Positions 5,554 through 5,603 of a stretch of DNA of 5,603 bases are shown here, piece by piece; within the stretch, counting starts at the first letter, position 1, and each line of letters begins with the position of its first letter. Source of the DNA: JADGRF01 sp036382515. GTDB lineage: Bacteria > Myxococcota_A > Polyangia > Polyangiales > JAFGIB01. Made by a program: the position numbers and the translations under genes. Where the stretch lies: positions 1-5,603 of the forward strand of contig DASVHQ010000377.1 of NCBI GenBank assembly GCA_036382515.1, given 5' to 3'. The notes beneath the pieces are model-generated. The model ran no database searches and was not told the DNA's origin. It saw only the letters and a list, made by a program, of their open reading frames with translations.

Positions 5554-5576
5554 CCGGCTTGGCTAGCGCCAACGGC
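5553..5576 (+). terminator. Stem-loop at the GST stop codon
   Basis: GCCG (5553-5556) pairs with CGGC (5573-5576), and TTGGC (5559-5563) with GCCAA (5568-5572), around the loop TAGC; two bases (5557-5558) bulge on the left. The stem totals 9 bp and begins at the last base of the stop codon TAG (5551-5553). No T-tract follows, so termination would be weak or Rho-assisted. The last 27 bases of the window contain nothing I recognise. Confidence 0.4.
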
Positions 5577-5603
5577 ACGCGACCTGGCCGCCATCAGCTG
5601 CGG

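Overview
The window is a GC-rich bacterial chromosome segment. It holds four intact protein genes and one clearly broken gene. Base composition, weak Shine-Dalgarno signals, and a Tat-exported FAD oxidoreductase near a B12-type radical SAM protein fit a soil or marine deltaproteobacterium, for example the Myxococcota. That placement is an inference from style; the window contains no rRNA or marker gene.

Layout: (1) 1-198 is non-coding and opens with a perfect 14-bp GC hairpin, probably the end of an upstream transcript. (2) 199-2025 (+) encodes a 608-residue radical SAM protein with a B12-binding-like N-terminal domain; GC hairpins lie at and after its stop. (3) 2066-2431 (-) is a remnant of a biotin-dependent carboxylase: the first ~37 residues of a biotin carboxylase joined, out of frame, to a biotinyl domain that keeps its AMKM lysine site. 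(4) 2490-2930 (-) encodes a host-attachment family protein. (5) 3011-4528 (-) encodes an FAD-dependent, phytoene-desaturase-like oxidoreductase with a twin-arginine signal and a lipobox. (6) 4529-4899 is a 371-base divergent intergenic region with several inverted repeats, including a 60-base imperfect hairpin and a + strand intrinsic terminator that no recognised + strand gene explains. (7) 4900-5553 (+) encodes a zeta-class glutathione transferase / maleylacetoacetate isomerase, with a stem-loop at its stop codon.

The genes do not form one obvious pathway. The radical SAM gene converges on the minus-strand block (FAD oxidoreductase, host-attachment gene, carboxylase remnant). The FAD oxidoreductase and the GST are divergent from the structured intergenic region. 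The best candidates for something undescribed are that region (a possible small RNA or attenuating leader), the apparently membrane-anchored Tat-exported FAD enzyme, and the carboxylase remnant. I see no CRISPR array, tRNA, rRNA, transposase or phage gene.
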